The notes under the pieces are model-generated. The model saw only the letters and a program-made list of their open reading frames with translations, was not told the origin of the DNA and did no database searches. Positions 1-20,610 of a stretch of DNA of 64,000 nt are shown here, piece by piece. Location: contig JASJOG010000321.1 of the NCBI GenBank assembly GCA_030142905.1, positions 124,001 to 188,000 of the forward strand, in the 5' to 3' direction. Made by a program: the position numbers and the translations under genes. Each line of letters opens with the position of its first letter. Positions within the stretch are counted from its first letter, which is position 1. This DNA comes from Heliopora coerulea (lineage: Eukaryota; Cnidaria; Anthozoa; Scleralcyonacea; Helioporidae).

Positions 1-230
1 TGGACCCACGCTGGCAAATCATGCCAGTTATGCATTTTTATATCAAATTGACCTTCTGGAGAGGAAATACGATAATTTTGTTCAACTACACTGCATTTCG
101 ATTTCAACTCTTACAAATTCGACTTCGATTTTTTCAGTTTGTTTTCCGCGTTTTGCAATTCGTCTTGTAATTTCGCAACACAAACCAATCCATACCATTT
201 GTTTGATGTGAAAGAACATGATTACATAAT
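1..230 (-). pseudogene. Possible degenerate coiled-coil exon at window edge
   Basis: Read on the minus strand, 230-1 gives a heptad-like stretch (AKLQDELQNAENKLKKSKSNL), one in-frame TAA, then a further open frame running off the window edge. The style resembles the coiled coils of genes A-C but no alignment can be claimed. It could be chance, a decayed fourth copy, or part of another gene to the left. The span 231-870 shows no gene. Confidence 0.2.
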
Positions 231-894
231 CTCCGCCTTGGCAATACCCCCAGAGGCGTAGTTTATGGGGGTGTGAATTCTCCCTCCCAGTCTAAATTGG
301 AAAAAAAAAAAGAAGCAAATTCGGGCAAAAAATAGATAGTAATTCAAGCAAAACTTGGTATGGTAAAGTAGATCAAAATCCCTTTTGGTTACTAGTTTAT
401 ATTTAATTTACGTATCAGGGCTGAAGAAGCGAGGGTACACCATACAAGGCCTAAATGTGCGTCAAATTATATTCGGGTAATTTTTAAATGTATACAATGT
501 TCGGGCAAATTGAGCTAGACACCCAGCCCCAATCAAAATGGGTTAACAACGTCCCTGAACATCTCAAAAAAATACGTTTTCAAATACGTGTTTTTCAGAT
601 TTGAATGTCGTTTTCATGTCTTTACAACTGCGCCGATAAACAGCCTATTTACCATTACTTAATGAAGTAATGAGAATTTTTTCAAGATTTCCTAACGTCA
701 TAAGTTATCGACAAAAACATATATTAATTCTGGCTTTGTGTGTTTCTATGTCATTTTCTTGAAGGAAAACAAAAACGTCAAAATCTTTTTTTTTATTTTT
801 AGTTTTATTTTTGTCTCTCTTACGCATAATTCTAATGAAATGTTTTCCCTTCTTTTCTCTTGTCGCCATAGAGGAAATAAAGAAAACGTTAGAA

Positions 895-1063
895 ATGGCA
901 AATCCTTTACGTCTTGAAATTATGTGTGCGAAAGCCATAGCAAAAGATGATGACAAAATCAAAGAACAACTCCAAGGCAAACGGCCGAGCAAATGTTTTT
1001 CCTTTTGGATTTTTTTCCAATGTATTCTGGAAAAATTTTTCTCAATTTTTGGTTTTGAACCAG
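895..1063 (+). CDS. Gene A exon 1 (putative start)
   Basis: ATG at 895 opens MANPLRLEIMCAKAIAK, which resembles the first coding exon of gene C (MPDILKLQELCTKTVAHQ) in position and pattern; this decided the start. The donor chosen is CAG|GTATTC after 1063 (phase 1). An alternative is a GC donor after 976 (CAAG|GCAAAC), which gives the same phase, matches gene C exon length better and removes a low-complexity Phe-rich tail. The reading frame continues open upstream to a possible acceptor at about 870, so an upstream exon cannot be excluded. Confidence 0.5.
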
Positions 1064-4000
1064 GTATTCAATTTATTATTTCATGTAAAAATAAAAACCA
1101 AATAAAAAAGCTGACAAGGACGTCTGATGGCGGACAGGTCGTGTTATTCGGCATGGAGGGGGAGGCAGAGGGCGAGAGAAAGCCTGAGATTGGAGAGGGA
1201 GATAGAGACAGATTGATGAAGGAAGAGTGAGTTAGGAAGAGGGGCAGAGGCTGAGAGACAGAGAGAGAGAGAGAGAGAAAAGAAGCGCTATGGGAAATGG
1301 AGTATAGGAAGGAAGAAGGAGTATTGGAGTTGAAGAGTTAGAAGAAAAGTTGAAAAGAGAAAAACGGCGACTGAAACAGAGAATATGGAGATGAAGAGAG
1401 AGAATTGAAGTTGGAGAGGAAGACAAAGCGGGAGAAGCGTTTGGGTAGCGTGTTTGTTACCAAATCGTCATAAGCTCTAGTTACAACATGAGCAGCAGTG
1501 TATATTATGGATATTCAAAAATAGCGAAGATTCTTACAATTTTAGTGCAGAAAATAGCCCGAAAAATTCATGTAAGCCAATGGTTGTATCACTTGGTAGA
1601 ACACGTTTGATTGTGTCACATTTACAACAACTGATTAAAATTTAAGTTCTTTCGTTTTCTCTTGATCAGTTATTCTGAATGAGCATTATAACTAAGTAAA
1701 CTCATCGAAGGACGAATTTTAAGTCGTTCTTTTTTTCTTGCAGTAGATTTATCATTTGATGATTGTGAAGACTCGCATCGACCCTGTTATGCTAACTGTG
1801 TTGTGGACTCAGCGCCAACTGAGCAGAGAGTGAATGATCATCCTGTAACACAATCGCAAACAGAGAACAAGAAGCAGTATTTCGCCAGCCTTTCACTTAG
1901 CAGTCCGAAACTTAATCAAGGCTTCGTGACAGGAAAATGTATAGTTGACAACAAAGATTGGGCCAAGTATATCAAGCTCGAGTCCTTTAAAAGACATCTC
2001 ATTGGAAACTGGTTCAAAGAAATGACATTTCAGCGGATATCGGGTTCCCAGTCTATTTTTTTAGTCACCAGGCCTCACTTTGCGATGCTTCACTTCTATC
2101 ATACAGTGACACCGGCAATGGTGATAGTTCAGGTTCCGGCAGAGCCAGGATACTCCAGTGCTCTATCGGTGTTGAACATCCTGAAAAAACTAATGTCAAA
2201 GGAAACGTTTAAATTGCAGTGCAAATTGATTCAACCGACTTGGCCCAGTGAAACTGTCGTATGTAATGATGGCCAACTGCCGCTTTGTAGGAAAGATCTT
2301 CCATCCGCTTTGACGAAAGAAGAAGGATTCAAAACTTTCAGAGTGTTATGTAACACTTTTTGCAGTATGCCGAATTCCGCATCCTCAAAATCTGCAAAGA
2401 GCAGAAAAAGTTCTGTAACTGCTAAAAAAGTTGAAGAAAAGCCAGAGTTTGGAGGAGAAACTTCAACACCAATTCATGATGGGTTAACTCCGTTGGGATA
2501 CAAATACCAAGCAACGTCATCCGGAAGAGAAGAGGACAATTCTGCGGCTCAGAAAGAGACAGAAGCAGGAGAAAGCAAAAAGGTTCTGGAATGCAAAACA
2601 GGTGAACTGCTTACTTGGCAAGAAAGAGCACATTATATGCTGGGGAATTCTAAAACGGGAGCCTCAATCGGTCCTGACGATGACATGTCTAAAATAGAAA
2701 ATTCGCAGAAAGGCGTACGTCGTACGGAAGAAAAGTTAAAGGAATCTAACGAGAGGATTACCGAGAGGGTTCATGAGCTTGTGAAGGAAATGGAAGATTC
2801 AAAGTATGAAATGGAGATCAAATTAAAAAGCACTCAAGATGAACTAAACAAAACTTTGGTCGAATTAGGGCGTGTTACAGTTGAAAACAAGAGACTAAAA
2901 AAAGAAAATCGAAATGCATCAAAACCAGCAACTGTTGCCTCAGTTCTAACACAAACGCCGACCAAAGTAGAAAGCAAACAGACACAAACTTTGACCTATG
3001 TAGAAGGAAAAATGAGCCAAACTTCGACTCAATATGACGATGACATAAAATCCGAGGTTAGGAACCTAAAAAAGAGCATTGACGATAAGAATGAAGTCAT
3101 AGCCAGTTTGGAAAGGCAGTTAGAATGTGTGGGAAAAGAACTACATGAAACAAATGTGGATTATGGCAAAGTACTGGTGGAATTAGACAAAATGACGAAG
3201 GAAATGAAGTCCCACACCACCACTGAATATTTAGCTAAGAGCACGGCATCCATTTCAACTCAAACCTCTTCTCCTCCAATTCCTAACGTCGACGAGTTTC
3301 CGACCCTAGAACAACAGCCAGATAACTTCATCCAAGATAGTAGCCACGAAGCTACTATACCTGTACAAGAGTCAGATGGTGGAAGCCGTGTACATCTGAA
3401 CTACCAGCCAAATACGCCTGTCGAGAGACAAATTTACAATCAGTTCCATCTGCTGGTGCTTATAATTGGGCACCTATTGGCACGTGACACGGAACGGTTC
3501 ATTCTGTGGGCCAGAGAGACTTTTGGAATTCGCGCCAATAACGAAGCGGAGGTGAACGACATCTTCTTGCTGCTGGATAATTTGGGAATGATAAGTTCGT
3601 CAAACTTGACGCAGCCGAGGGCATTTTTTGAAAGCATTCAGAGAATTGACTTGGTACATCTCATCGACCAATTTCAGCTGGGAGACTACGACATCCTTCG
3701 CAGATTTCCTCCGACTCCACACGACCGCCCTCCGGAAGTTCACATTCATCAATCTGGTAATAAAGATTTTCTTTCTCTTCACTTCCTTTCATTTCGTTTT
3801 TTTTCGTTCTCCTTTCCTTTGTTTTCCTGGTCTTTTTTTGTCTTTTGTCTTTGATACTGCTGTAGATAGGTTTCGAAATCAAATATTTGAAAAGTATAAA
3901 ATAGGAATAAACAAGGTTTTCTCCAACTCCCATTTTTGCAGAACAAACTTTTATTTGTGATTTGATAATTGCGAGTGATGAAGCCAGGATGCGAAATGCA

Positions 4001-4171
4001 CGTGAGCAAAGAACGGCTTGGGAAAAGAAATGGAACCTCGTGCACATGCCCCAACAGCGCGAACATAGTATGCCACTGGGGAGCATGCATGAGTGGGTGC
4101 GTGCATGTGTGCTCGCGGGCACCCGTGAATCTGTGACTGTGGGTCTTCATCGAGAACTCCAAAACCTGTAA
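895..4171 (+). CDS. Gene A: coiled-coil death effector domain (DED) protein, no ligase module found
   Basis: Spliced model of three exons: 895-1063, 1744-3756 and 3942-4171, with phases agreeing at both junctions, giving about 803 residues. The N-terminal module (about residues 110-180) resembles the same region of gene C: an SFxxHLIxNxF motif, then a hydrophobic stretch. Coiled coils lie at about 371-445 and 490-550, separated by TQT motifs. The C-terminal DED (about 615-712) is shown by an IGxLL-like helix, a buried LLLDNLGMIS helix, and the RIDLVHLIDQF helix that carries the RxDL signature of DEDs. Known DEDs (FADD, caspase-8, PEA15) pair homotypically in apoptotic and inflammatory signalling. 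Unlike genes B and C, I find no CHY or RING exons on the + strand downstream. The last exon is the weakest part: it rests on a good acceptor and phase fit but has no recognised domain. The gene runs toward gene B (tail to tail). Confidence 0.75.
1150..1440 (+). repeat. GA-rich low-complexity tract in gene A intron 1
   Basis: Purine-rich GAGAGA/GGAAGA sequence including a short (GA)n run near 1258-1278. Confidence 0.8.
1744..3756 (+). CDS. Gene A exon 2: N-terminal module, coiled coils, DED
   Basis: The acceptor is a T-rich tract ending TTGCAG before 1744. The donor is TCTG|GTAATA after 3756, followed by pyrimidine-rich intron-like sequence that would otherwise translate as a Phe/Ser run. The frame is open throughout (671 codons). 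Order: a Cys-containing linker, the module shared with gene C, a Ser/Lys-rich linker, coiled coil 1 ending in LGRVTVE (a signature also present in genes B and C), three TQT motifs, coiled coil 2, another TQT motif, and the DED at 3418-3705. Confidence 0.85.
3942..4171 (+). CDS. Gene A putative last exon
   Basis: Acceptor CCCATTTTTGCAG precedes 3942; the phase (two bases completing a codon) fits the donor at 3756. It encodes about 76 residues, first basic and helical in look (RMRNAREQRTAWEKKW), and ends in TAA at 4169-4171. No domain is recognised. An AATAAA signal occurs near 4805. The exon may be wrong, and a different downstream exon is possible. Confidence 0.35.
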
Positions 4172-4999
4172 TATTGTTACGCCAAACAGTTTTTAACTGT
4201 ACAAATGTTACCCAAAATTATAATCAACTTTAAATGTATAATGGAAAATGCACTGAAAATTTTTGACTGATCGTATCCACTTAATTTTTTTTAGGCGTTC
4301 CAACTGACTTGAATTCCTGTCAGGATTGAAGGTTGAGTATCACCTTTTGATATTTCTTGTTACTAGGTCAAACGAATTTTGATACTTCTTGTTCTATTTT
4401 TGCATTTTTTTGTAGGTGCAAGGCTGTTCGTTCATCCAAGAAATATCAGCTAAATATTTTCGTCTGAACTTGGAGTTAAATTCCAACAGCGAACAAAGAA
4501 GGCCTTTCTAAAAAACTGTAGAATTTTTAACGTTATTAGCATTAGTCTTGAGAACATGTGTAATCCGCCAGAATCAAACCAACACGCAAGGGCGGCGCGA
4601 TCTTTTTCAAATCAAGGAGGTACTGTTACCTTAGGGCACTATTTCTTGGTAAAATTTTGACATGGTAAATACTCCATAGTACAACCCACCAATCGCGCCG
4701 TCCTTGCCATCGTCTCCTATTATCCAATTCTGATTACGGAGCTGATTTATAGCATGCAGGTTGCTCACCCAAAAGAGTGTGAGCTTGTAATTATAGCTGT
4801 GACCAATAAATTCTTCTTGTCAGTGAATGTTTCCATATGCATAATTAATCGGGACACTGAATGAGAAGACTTACTCATTTCTGATGCATCGTTATTTCCT
4901 GCCTTATCAAGATTCTGATTGGTTCATCATTGGTGCGAATTTCTTCGAAGAGACCCTGTAGACTTAAAGCAAATGATGTGAAGCCCAGATAAATTTAAA

Positions 5000-5690
5000 A
5001 GGATTCATATAATAAAACGCACATGCTGGCCGTTTGCAAGTTTCTTTCCCGTCAAAGGCGAAACCCCCATATGCTCTGAGATTCCCGTATGAAAATGCCG
5101 GCGCGTTTGGCCGAAATACAATACTCTGCAGCATTGACACGAGTATTTATAAATAATACGTGACCTCATCAGCTTGGGAATTCGGTCTTTGAAGGAAAAG
5201 AAACCCGACAGTCGTCTGTCTGACTGGAAGATGAAACGCACGGTAACGTGTGGGAAAGCAGAGCTATGTTCCGCAACGAATTCCCTTTCAAGCGTTCTTG
5301 CCCACTCACATCAATCTCTTCACCACATCTCTCCTGATGATTTCACTATCATCTCTTCTTGTCGTTCGAACTCCAACTTTGAGCTCCTCCTTCGACAGAG
5401 CTTACTTATATCGAAATTTAGACCATCTCTCCAAGAAAACATCTCATCCATACCCCTTTCTTTATTTTAGTTTTACGCGGCCCTCTTTTCACTTCACTTC
5501 ATCTCTACTTTCCCGTCACCCTACATCTTGTCACTTTAATCCTATTGTTTAGCTCTCATGTAACTTATCATCACGTGGAAATAGATATATAGGTTTTTGT
5601 CACATTTGTAAATTAGTCACTCTGAAGATGTTGCACGTCCGCAACGAAACGTTAGTAAAGTTGTTTTAAATACTTTGTGTTTTATTTCCG
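5000..5690. mobile_element. Rearranged Penelope-like element remnant
   Basis: On the minus strand 5241-5005 encodes a GIY-YIG-endonuclease-like piece (YKYSCQCCRVLYFGQT...ISEHMG...PLTGK), the C-terminal domain of Penelope-like retroelements. On the plus strand from about 5250 to 5470 the following part of such a domain appears (DDFTIISSC, LLISKFRPSL), ending near PLSLF. Downstream non-coding sequence at 5610-5690 contains CGTCCGCAACGAAACGTTAG, resembling the 3' region of these elements. The two coding pieces face opposite ways, so an inversion or nested insertion has occurred near 5240. Clearly non-functional. Confidence 0.65.
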
Positions 5691-6794
5691 TCATTATGGC
5701 TCTCCATATAAAAATCATGAGCTGGGCTCTCATTTTTATATTACATCTACGTTTTCCGCCCGGAAAATCAATAGCCATGATTTACATCTTCCAATTTGGT
5801 GGGCCGCCAAATGGTGTAGCAAGGGCTGAGGGAACTACCCCTGCCTCACTGCCTGGCCTATATCAATGTGAAAATCTAGGGTGCTTGGACCCCTTGCTAC
5901 ACACCTGCATTCATGTACTATCCATGCAGATAGTATTCAGTGGAGTAGGAGGAAGAAATTGAGAATCGTGCATACAAGATTGACCTGACCTAGACGACAT
6001 GGATGTTTTATTGCAATTTTTCTCCCCCTCGAAATAAGTTTATAATGCATTGTAGAGGCCCAAGCAGAACATAAGCCATTGCCTGGTTGAGGGGACTGAA
6101 CTCTATTATAAGTGGAAGACTGACTTCAGCTAATGAACAGATGAAAAAGTGAAGACAATAATGGCAGACATCAACGTCTTTTGTGCACGATCAAGTTTCA
6201 GTCTTTTCAGCGGTCATCTCGACTTCATATTGACATTAACATTGAAATGGCCATATAAACTGTAAATGACAGCCTAAAAGGTGCCATGTTTGGTTTCACC
6301 TTTTTTCACAAGCCTTCCTGTTACAACAAAGTTCAGTGGTAGGGGTTTCCAACACCCATTTTGAAAAAAATAAACTCTTCACCAAAATGTACAGAGTAAT
6401 AAGGTCTGGAAAGCAGCTGAAAAGGACTTTGAATTCTTTTTTATCACCTCCCTGGATTTTTAACCCTTTATTCTGTGTAACGATCCACTGTTATTCCATA
6501 GACCTTCAATTTAACCTTCACATCACTACGTATTTCGCAAATTAAAACACAGAAGACTTCTTAAAGACATTTTTTTAAAAGCAAGCTATAATGCATTACA
6601 AAGTCGAAGTTAATCATTCGATTCAAGGACTGAATTTAAGGGAGACCAGATTGGGTAACTAACGTTAGTCAGAGGACCATGAATATTTGGTACCTCACGA
6701 AAACCCAGTGAAAAAAAAACTTGTTTTTTATGTTTGTTTCATCCGAACAATCTTATTCCGATGGACTTTCATGTCTTTATAAATACAGTGTCAT

Positions 6795-6951
6795 CCAGGT
6801 TAGTGTAGTCTTGAGAAAGACTGTTGGTTGAAGTGACTGACGTTTCGACAGCCTTAGCGGCGGTCATTGACTCTGAAGATGACCGCCGCTAAGGCTGTCG
6901 AAACGTCAGTCACTTCAACCAACAGTCTTTCTCAAGACTACACTAACCTGG
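6795..6951. repeat. Perfect 73-bp foldback with CGAAACGTC core
   Basis: Arms 6795-6867 and 6879-6951 are perfectly complementary with an 11-bp loop. The arm contains GTCGAAACGTCAGTCAC and a CTAACCTGGACGA-type end also present at 46231-46325, so it is a dispersed repeat present here in two head-to-head copies. Confidence 0.9.
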
Positions 6952-7249
6952 ACGATCAACTTCCTCAAACATGTCACGATTCTCCCAGGTTCAAACCATT
7001 TACTTTAATACAGTGTCATGTCACCAGTTCCCGTGCAAAGGTTTTATTGGCAACATCTGACAACTTTACAGAAGATAGCCCTAATGTGGCTATTTCGTTT
7101 ATCTCGCACGGTGGAAAACTGGCTTCCTCAACATCCTTTGCCCATAGGCCCCCATACAACCTTAAATCCAGCCCTGCACGATTCTATTGGAAGATTCTAC
7201 AAAATACTTCTATTGCCTCAGATGGGTAAAGGAATGCTATTGTTTTAGC

Positions 7250-10200
7250 ACAATTGCTCGAAAAATCACGGAAGGAAGAAACAACAGTTTAAACAATCTT
7301 TTTCCTTCAGATGTACGAAAATGAAGAGGTAACTTAATCTTTAGTGTTTCAATGGGTACAGTATCAAGGATTTTCATCTTACAGTTATTACTTCACAGGA
7401 AATAGGTTTATTTCATACAAAGACTGCGGCTGTTTAATCGTTGAGACAAGGACATCGGGATAATGCCAAACGCATTATTTTCAATAACAATAGCACCCTT
7501 TTTCCGTCTGAGGAAACATTTAAAACTATGAATACATGAATATGACAAAATAATGAGTATAGAATAAATGTAAGCAACAGAAGAATAACGTTAGTAAAAC
7601 GTTCAAACGTTTTTGAATAGAGAATAACATGAACATATTTAAACTAAAAAATTCTGCATCGATTGGTAGATTTGGCCCACAAATGAAAACCTGGAGTTGT
7701 TGGTATATTGACACTAAATATTTAAAACATATCAAGGCGACCCCCTTCATGGTCAAAATAGTTAGAGGTCACTCTGGGTTTATACAACTCGGACAGGAGT
7801 ACTGTGATATCTTATCATATCAATGCGCGAAATGATCTATTTTGATTATGGTTATCGTAATATTTTAGTAAACAGAGTCCCCCATAGAAACAAGCTACAG
7901 ATGAAGGGTTCACGCATTAATTACATACAATTATTATTTTTAAGTTCAGGAAAGTTTTTTAAGGGTGGTACATAGGACCCATTATTTCTTTTGGACAGGC
8001 CTTGAAGTTTATTCAAAATTAAACAAAACGATGTTTTAATAATGAAAGACCTTACTGGCCTGAACCGAAGGACAAACAAGTCACGAACATAAAAATGTTT
8101 TCAGTTTTCTAAGAATTTTACTTTATGTTTATTTAGCTTCACTTGTTCCGACCAACTAGAAGAGAACAAAGTTGTCACCCTTGCTATTGTGAATTTAGGT
8201 TATTTGCTAGCAGTTTTCACTAGGTTTTGAGGGTAAGGTGTCTTATAAAATCCGTTTATATAAAGGCTAATGCCATTCTACGTTTCACTTTTGCCACTGC
8301 AATCCTGTTGTATTACGCACGGCTACTCCATAGTAAATCTTTCCGCTTTTCAGTTATTTCGGATTCGTTTTGGAACGTCCCGAGGACAACAAAACGTTTT
8401 AAAATGTTGTTGATTCGTTTTCTTAATAATGTTGCAAAATTTTACGAGAAATCAATCATTTACATTCCGTTTCAGTCGACTAATTTCGAACCATTTCTGA
8501 AAAATATTTTTTTCAATATTGTTCTCTTTGCTCAAGTCTTCTGTGAATTCATTTTTAATTCCTCACGCTGTACAATGACTAAATCTTATCAAGCCTTCAA
8601 TCTCCTTTTTGTTTTCCATTCCCAGAAAGTGCATTGTTATTTTGGTTTCGTTGCGCTATGTCTCAACAACGTTGAAAACATTCCGTTAATTAATCGTATT
8701 CAATTTGAAGTATATAACTTAAGTAGAGAGTATCCTCTTTCTTGCTCTCTTTGCTCACATTTTCTTTGACTTTTTTCGTAAAGTTTCACGTAAGAAAAAA
8801 TATTCATAAAATGATCCATACCAGTATTCAAAACGGTCTTAAAATCAGTTTACATTTTCTCTGAGGTTATTAACTTGAGAAGATATCCCCTATTTCGATC
8901 TCTTTGCTAATGTTTTCTTTGGCTTTCCTTCTATATTTTCACGATCGACAAGACTTAAAGCTTTTCCTTCCTCAAATATAAAATTTGTTTCTTCGACAAA
9001 AAGTGTGTGAATAAATATTTTTAGCACCATAGTCAAAAATATTAGGAACGTTTTCTTTGATATATGACAATTCAGAAACATCGCAAATTCCTAGAAATGT
9101 CTCCTCATATATGTCCACGGATGAACCCAACATTAACGAGGGTTTCAGAATCTTGTGGCAAGTGAGAAAACACCTCTTTTCTAAGAATTACAAATATAAA
9201 TGTGTTATTGCCTAATTAATTGAACGCAAAATTACTATTTTATTTGGGTAGCCAAGCTCCTGTGTTTTCTATTCAGTTTGAAGTGATGGCTCACCACGGC
9301 CAACCCGAGGGACACCGAAAAAGGTCGCGTTTGGTGAAATGCCCAAACGTGATGTGGTGGTAAGCTATCGTCTAAATTTTGAAAGTTTTATGCCTATAAA
9401 TGGTGATTTTCTTCATCTGGTCACCCAGACTGGTGATACCAATAATGGTTTTCTTGTTCAAGCGATTGGAGCAAATTTAGTAGGTTTGAAACTTGATATA
9501 TAGCTCTATCTCACACGGTATCGAGCACTCTTCGATACATCGTAAACATTCTTATCTTAGTTATATCTAAAGTTATCTTAGGTTAGTGAGATATATGTAT
9601 ATATATACCTTATTCATAAAAAGCGCATTATTTGATATTCTTTTATATGCATTTCCAGTGGCCGTTATAGCCTCGTCTGAGAGAAAAAATTCTTTTGAAT
9701 TTCTTACGCAATAACGAGGCTGTGGGGGCCAACTGATATGCACATAAAAGAATATTAAATAAAGCGCCATTAATGAATTAGATCTATACCACTAACATCC
9801 ATGACTTCTCCTTTGCTAACGTCCTTACATTGCATTATTTTGCAACATTAAATTGGCGACCAGTCGAAGTAGCCAGTTCAAATTCTGAGTAGCACAAACT
9901 AAAATTACATGATAATGCTGGTGCTTATACACAAAAAAAGATGAATGTCTTCCTGAGCATGACTCATTCAATTGACATTAATTCCAAAACGCAATACCGG
10001 TATCGAATAGCAAATTATTTCACAAAGAACATAGCTAATATACCTGGTTCGGTAAAAACGTCGTAACGAGCTTGCAAAGAAAGAAACAATTTTCGTAATC
10101 TTTAATTGCCATTCTACTCGCACGACTCGTTTATGTTGCTGTTGGTCTGTACATTATTTTAATTTACGACAACCAAAGATTGGCCAAAGTATTTAAAAAA

Positions 10201-10730
10201 AAAAACCTTCTTTAGGGAAGAAATTCCTTGAGCCTTAAAAATGAAATTGAGCCGTTGTCCTAGTTATATAAAAGGCGATTAACTTGCGTGATTAACTCCT
10301 CCATTACAGTTGGGAAACAGTGTGGTTTTTTCAGGTCGAATGAACCGTTGTCGGAAAATCTCATAATTCTTGGTAGCTCTGATAATGTACTCGAAGAAAA
10401 TATTAACTACGAGAATTTTGGAATTTTAAAAATCCACGTGTTCTTTCTCAATTAGAAACTTTTAACAATAGTTTAAATCACGCAGTTACATTTAATGAGG
10501 ATTTAATCACGCTAAGGAAAATTTAATCGTGATTAAGCGTTTTATACAACTGAGCCCTGCATGGTGTACAATTTTTGGAAGTAATGTCAATTCAGAAATC
10601 TCTGAGTCAAGCCCGACAGGACCAATTCAAGTTTAAAAAATTTTGATACCTTGATATTACTAGAAGGAAAAAATATGATCAAACGGCCAGAACGAATATC
10701 CAGACTTAGGCATGTCTTAATAGTGGAAAT
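7250..10730. other. No gene seen between the foldback and gene B 3' end
   Basis: AT-rich sequence with only short unsupported open frames. The 180-codon open frame at 8227-8769 lacks coding character and recognisable motifs. Some of the last kilobase may be gene B 3' UTR. Confidence 0.6.
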
Positions 10731-10732
10731 TC

Positions 10733-19732
<9,000 letters not shown>

Positions 19733-19827
19733 CTTAAAAAAAGGAAAGCAGAAAGGAAAAAAAAACCAAAAAAAACACCCAGTTAAGTGAAGATAAAAAA
19801 AAAATCGAAATTTTACTGAGAAAAAGT

Positions 19828-19925
19828 GGAGAAAGTGACGTTTCGACCAAAGTCCCTTCGTCCGACTGAAGCGTTTTTCTATGACGGTCTTTCGCTCGAA
19901 ACGTCGCTACCTTCTCTCCTAAGTT
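19828..19925. repeat. Imperfect inverted repeat with CGTTTCGACCAAAG
   Basis: GGAGAAAGTGACGTTTCGACCAAAG pairs imperfectly with CTTTCGCTCGAAACGTCGCTACCTTCTCTCC. Same CGAAACGTC-bearing family as 17252-17407. Just upstream of the gene B long exon. Confidence 0.6.
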
Positions 19926-20506
19926 TTGACCGTTCCTGACCTTTTTGGCTTTTTACATATGGAGAGCTAAAGTTTCCGCAACAATCGGCACTTTCCAATT
20001 GCACAGTTAAACAGACCACTCGATATTATTTAATCTTACTTAAAAGTGGTAACACGATAATGTTGGACATCGCAGCAGGCCAGGCCGAATAATTTATGTC
20101 TAACGTATGAGTAGGTCCATTCCGGTCAAATTCCCACCTATCAAAAAACAAGAATGTTGCGTGCGCCCACAGTACCTAGCACGTCAACTGATATGTCAAA
20201 ACTTCTGGTCTTGTCATTAACATCAAACCCAGACTTACCGGAATGACTACTCCGACCAGTTCGATCGTGTAGACGGAAAGTGTTCTGGTTTCTCCGTTTT
20301 GCCAAGTCTTAACTATTATGAGGTCATAAATGACGTAATTCCGGAATTTTTGATGAAAAGAAGCTAGTGATCCACTGACCATGAATGCACTTGTCTATTT
20401 ACTTACGTCTAAACCAGCAAACCTGTACAGAAATTCTCATCTCGCAGACTAGTTACTTTATAAATCAAACAAAACACACCAAACCTATCCATACGTACTG
20501 CCCAGG

Positions 20507-20610
20507 CATGTTTGAAGTCATTCGAACACGAAGCAAGTCTACAGGTGGTCGGTTTCTGCTTTCCGCTCTACTTTGAGTATTCGTGTTCGAATGACGCCAA
20601 ACATGCTTTT
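20507..20610. repeat. Inverted repeat (TCATTCGAACACGAA arms)
   Basis: GCATGTTTGAAGTCATTCGAACACGAA at 20506-20532 pairs with TTCGTGTTCGAATGACGCCAAACATGC near 20579-20606 with few mismatches. Confidence 0.75.

Noticed and set aside
1064..1230. Continuation of the gene A exon 1 frame to 1230
   Set aside because: Low-complexity purine-rich sequence beyond a usable donor; the phase match to 1744 supports splicing.
4950..5250. An active Penelope-like element
   Set aside because: The reverse transcriptase is absent and the endonuclease domain is split between strands.
8227..8769. 180-codon open frame
   Set aside because: AT-rich, Phe/Ile-rich composition with no motif and no splice context; likely chance.
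20176..20382. First exon of gene B at 20176-20382 with a strong GTAAGT donor
   Set aside because: The open frame leaves this donor in phase 0, whereas the gene B long exon needs phase 1; the alternative frame meets a stop.
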